This document shows positions 60,426 to 64,000 of a DNA stretch of 64,000 bases, one piece after another. This DNA is from Allacma fusca (taxonomy: Eukaryota; Arthropoda; Collembola; Symphypleona; Sminthuridae). The stretch's first letter is position 1. The number at the start of each line of letters is the position of its first letter. The notes beneath the pieces were generated by a model that was not told the origin of the DNA, made no database searches, and saw nothing but the letters and a program-made list of their open reading frames with translations. A program made the translations under genes and the position numbers. The stretch lies in assembly GCA_947179485.1 (NCBI GenBank), contig OX359247.1, positions 37,610,801 to 37,674,800 on the forward strand, given 5' to 3'.

Positions 60426-63006
60426 ATGATCACCTCACGAGCTGTAAAAATCCTCCGTGTTTACTTCCGTGTCATGTCCTTTCATCACACATTTTCATAC
60501 TTCTGGGATCCCAAAAAGTTGGAGTTGATTCCATACACCAGTAGATGGAAAATCGGCTTGGCAGTTATAAATCCTATTTGGATTTTCATCAATATTATTT
60601 TTATGCTGTCATGTGTGATAGAAAATTCATTGAAGGATGAGAGCGAGCAGTACTCATCTTGGATGTCCTTATTTAACTTGTACATCGTAGTTTTATTTAT
60701 TTCGGGCTTCATCTTCCAAATCAACAGCTTGGTGTACCGACATGAGCTGTGTACATTGCATCGGGAAATTCTCTCCTGTCACTACCGGCTTGCAGGTCTT
60801 AAATGATTTTTTAATTGTTGATCATTTGTGGAAATTATTTGTATGAGCGAAGCGATATAATGGAATGATCTCGGTTCTGACCTTGGGGACACATAGGCTT
60901 CCATTCTATTCAACGTAGCTGGAAACCAATTTCAACAGAACAACCTCCTGACGACGTAGATGTGTAAACTGCCTCAAATTTACAAAAACATTTCAAAAAA
61001 GAGCTCTATTTACGCTTTAAATTTGGTTTACACCAGGGTTGGTTTTTTTTTTGGTTTAAACCGGTTTTTTTTTGTTTAAACCAGGTTTTTTTGGTTTAAA
61101 CAAATTTTCAATCCAAAACATTCATTATTATGCAAAAACATGTGAATTTGAACAAATTTACTTATTTCCCAAACTCCGTAAGTATCACAAAGCATTAAAT
61201 ATTTAATAATTTAGATATAATTTTAACGATAACTTTGCAGCATAAACACAGGTTTGGCATTTTTAATTTTACAAACGATTCCGAATTTCTAAATGTACAA
61301 GACTAAAAGCTAATAGTATTATTTACTTCACTAAAGTTTAACTACACAATATCACAGTAACTGCACAAGTTTTGTGCACGACGAAATATAAGCATTTTGG
61401 ATTGAAAATATTAAAATTTTAGGTGTTTGGTTTGAACCATTGGTTTTTATAAAAAAACCGTTTGTGAAAAACCAACCCTGGTTTACACTTTCCCCAGACC
61501 TCGTAAATTATGAAATCACCACTTCGAGTTTTCACGTTTTCCAAAATTCCTAAAATTATGGGATACTTCTAAACAAGCGGAATCATTGAGCGATCTCGGT
61601 TTTGACCTAGTGGGCCATTAAGCTCAGCTAAAAACAATTTGCCCAGCACAAACTCCTGACCATGTAGATGTGTAAAACACTTAATTTTCAAGTACATAAT
61701 TTACGTTTTAAATTTTGCTTGCACATTTCCCTGAACATGGAGCTGCACAAAAAATTTCGAATTTTCCAATTTTCAAAATTTCGAAAAAATAGAGATATCA
61801 TTCCAACTGTGATTGCGTTTTAAATTTTACTTTCAGTATGCAAAAACATTTCAGTATACTTGTATGCATGCAGTTCAAATTTTTCGGTTTTTGAGAACTT
61901 CGGAATAGTTTCAGAAATAAATTCGCTCATAAAAAACAAATTGCGCTACCACAACAAGATGCGAAATATATTTACATTCATACTCCTGTCAAACGCACAC
62001 GACGAGTATCGCTTCGCTCAGCTTCGAGCTGTCGGTCAACCGCTTGCAATTAACGATTTTAAATAATATTTGTATTCTGTGTATTTATTAGTTGACTACA
62101 ATTTAGTTCAGAAAGAAGTGGAGCGCCAAGGAATTGACTTTCTCTCATTTTTGTTCCCTACAATTCTGTCGTATTTCTACAGCATGGGCACCTGCCTGGG
62201 GTTACTTTTCTTTGTAATTTCTGACGCCTCCTATTACATTTACAGTCGTCTCCCGGAATCTCTTGCTTGTCAGATGTGGTTCAAAGTAGCATGGACGTTA
62301 TGGGAACTGTACCAGTATGTGAATCTATTCGCAGTATTTACATTCTACTTAAGCACCATGTTCTTATACGGTTTCATGGTTAGCTTCTGGTTGAAACGCT
62401 TAAAGTAAGCATTTATTATTTAAACACAATAATAGTATATATACATATATAATAATTAATTACAGTGCACTATACATATCGTGAAAAAAGAATCCCTCAT
62501 TGTTTTACTATATTATTTGCGATGCTTAAAGACATGCTAAATTCGGGGGGCTGTCAAAGAAAGGATACATATCGCCATTCAAAGCAATCGAGTGTTACCA
62601 AATTCTGCAGATTATAACTTCGTCGTACAATAACTGCATGAGGTCCTTTGCCTCACCAAATTGTAAGGGAATTCATTTGACAGTCACCATACTCTACACC
62701 TACCAAAGCATTCGCCACATGTCTCACATGCCTTGGGTTATCGCGATGATGTTGCCAGCTGGAACTGTTTTTGGCATCGTTGTCATTGTCCTTCTGTACC
62801 CAACCATAGGAAAGGTGTACGATTTGTGTGACGAATTTCATCACCATGCAAACCAATGGCAAGGTGCTCTTCTCCAGAAGAAGGTTAGGTCCCTTCAGAA
62901 TTATGGTATATTTATGAACAATTGGTACCCGATTAAGAAAATCACTACTCTTTCAATCATGGGATACTTTATGCAATCTATATTTAATCTTTTGATTATT
63001 CTGTAA
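60426..63006 (+). CDS. Seven-transmembrane gustatory-receptor-like chemoreceptor
   Basis: Exons 60426-60795, 62092-62404 and 62532-63006 join in frame to give 385 residues, the usual size for arthropod gustatory receptors. Hydrophobic helices are visible at IGLAVINPIWIFINIIFML, FNLYIVVLFISGFIFQI, FLFPTILSYFYSMGTCLGLL, VNLFAVFTFYLSTMFLYGF, a region around HLTVTILYTYQS, WVIAMMLPAGTVFGIVVIVL and the C-terminal end. The last 30 residues (GIFMNNWYPIKKITTLSIMG...FNLLIIL) have the shape of the conserved GR C-terminal helix. Loops are divergent, as normal in this family. The third acceptor (CTTAAAG/ACAT) is my choice because it restores frame. Intron 1 (1,296 bp) is mostly repeat G with a nested MITE. 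Family assignment is by overall shape, not an exact motif. Confidence 0.7.
60844..62020 (+). mobile_element. Repeat family 'G', copy 2, interrupted by MITE H copy 3
   Basis: It starts TGAGCGAAGCGATATAATGG and ends TATCGCTTCGCTCA, giving an inverted terminal repeat of about 14 bp. It is related along its length to copy 1 (CGATCTCGG and CTCCTGACCA motifs). MITE H copy 3 sits within it at 61034-61480, so G is the older insertion. It fills most of intron 1 of the chemoreceptor-like gene. Confidence 0.75.
61034..61480 (+). mobile_element. hAT-type MITE 'H', copy 3 (nested in repeat G)
   Basis: This 447-bp element has ends CAGGGTTGG / CCAACCCTG and the exact 8-bp duplication GTTTACAC at 61026-61033 and 61481-61488. 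The core is nearly identical to copy 1, with only scattered differences. The unbroken duplication indicates a recent insertion. Confidence 0.95.
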
Positions 63007-64000
63007 AATTTTTAAACACAACTCTAGTACTGAAAATAATCTACAAAAGTGAACGGTGGAGGAAGTGGATTTGACGACCTCACTGGACATAATTTTGTCA
63101 ATTGTAGTAAAAGATTTGATTCCTAACTGCTCTAGAGAAACTAGTTGGTGAAAATAGTGGTTTCAAATCATTTCCACCTTTTATCTAGCGTAATGTAATA
63201 CTGGTTGTTAATTTCAGAAATTTTAAATCTTATCAGTTCGTCAATATTTTATGTTATATTTAAACATTTGGTCCACTTTTGGCCTCGTTGAGTCCCACTA
63301 TCTGCAAATGGCAGAAATATTAAAATCATAATAATTATATAATCATTATTCTACACTCACTTCTTATAACCTGTGATTTCCTCCCTATCCTCACATTAAA
63401 CAAATACATTTGTACCTCAAGGTTCCCTTACATTTTCCCGACAATAAATAATTACATAATTCCCTTTCAGAACAAGTATAGTTGGGAGAGAAACAACAGT
63501 ATCATAGATACGCATATGTGGCAAAACGCATAACCTCTGAACGCATAGTTATATGCATAACCGTCTAAACGTATAAGGTTTAAGGTATCTAAACGTATAA
63601 TAATATAAACATATATAAGCTAACTAAACGCATAATCATCTAAATATATAGAGTATCTAAACGCATAAGGTAATAAAAGATATAATAATGCACAGGTGAA
63701 TATTTGAATTCGTTGAAATTATTGTGGTGTTTTAATTTAGGTCAATTTAGATCAAAACAATATTTGACGTTTTATTGAATACATTGCCTTGCAAGAGCAT
63801 CGTAGTTAAAGAGATTAAATTGTCTATTTGCATATTCACCCCACGTGTACATGCATTTCAATAAAAGGAAAATAGTCTACGTACAGGCAATGTGTACAGG
63901 TTAAACCCATGAAAATAGTCCATGCAATGAATTTAATTTTTCAGGAGGACACCAAGCCAACAGATCGACATTATAACCAGGGACGGGAAGAAATGGAATT
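63007..64000. other. Downstream region with short degenerate tandem repeat
   Basis: There is no gene. From about 63,525 to 63,680, words such as ATCTAAACGCATAA and CTAAACGTATAA recur roughly every 15-30 bp, forming a degenerate array. The rest is AT-rich and runs off the window end. Confidence 0.5.

Overview
The window is nuclear DNA of an animal. Genes are split by short GT-AG introns, polyadenylation signals follow several genes, and the intact proteins are metazoan: an 805-residue VCP/TER94, Rrp1/APEX, LEPROT/Vps55, Nup35, chymotrypsin-fold proteases, a DBH-like monooxygenase and a seven-transmembrane chemoreceptor-like protein. The Rrp1-type long charged N-terminus and the chemoreceptor point to an arthropod. 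A springtail or another early-branching hexapod is my guess, not something the sequence proves.

Layout. 1-4.4 kb has no gene I can support. 4,444-12,387 is a complete Ty1/copia LTR retrotransposon with 448-bp LTRs that look identical, a 5-bp target duplication and one unbroken 2,145-codon ORF. That ORF reads Gag, protease, integrase, reverse transcriptase, RNase H and then, without a stop, about 540 residues built like a viral envelope fusion protein. 14.1-20.4 kb is a cluster of five different non-autonomous DNA elements, all with hAT-type ends (YARNG) and exact 8-bp target duplications, each filled with its own short repeated motif. A 278-bp near-perfect palindrome lies among them.

20.9-38 kb is a housekeeping block: Rrp1 (+), TER94/VCP (-), LEPROT (+) and Nup35 (+). 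TER94 and LEPROT diverge from a region where strand composition flips. 39.6-41.2 kb is a dead Tc1-like transposon with inverted repeats of about 223 bp. 41.8-45.3 kb holds two tandem trypsin-like genes. The second looks fully functional; the first has lost a key oxyanion-hole glycine, the basic activation site and its C-terminal helix. 49.4-55.4 kb is a ten-exon DBH-like (MOXD) copper monooxygenase. 60.4-63.0 kb is a three-exon chemoreceptor-like gene.

Three copies of a further hAT-type MITE (CAGGGTTGG ends, GGTTTAAACC motif) sit in a MOXD intron, 42 bp past the MOXD stop, and inside another repeat in the chemoreceptor intron. A 21-unit minisatellite lies upstream of the chemoreceptor gene. 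The most unusual items are the envelope-bearing copia element and the hAT-like swarm with private internal motifs. Exon boundaries were derived by eye from splice signals, reading-frame continuity and family conservation.
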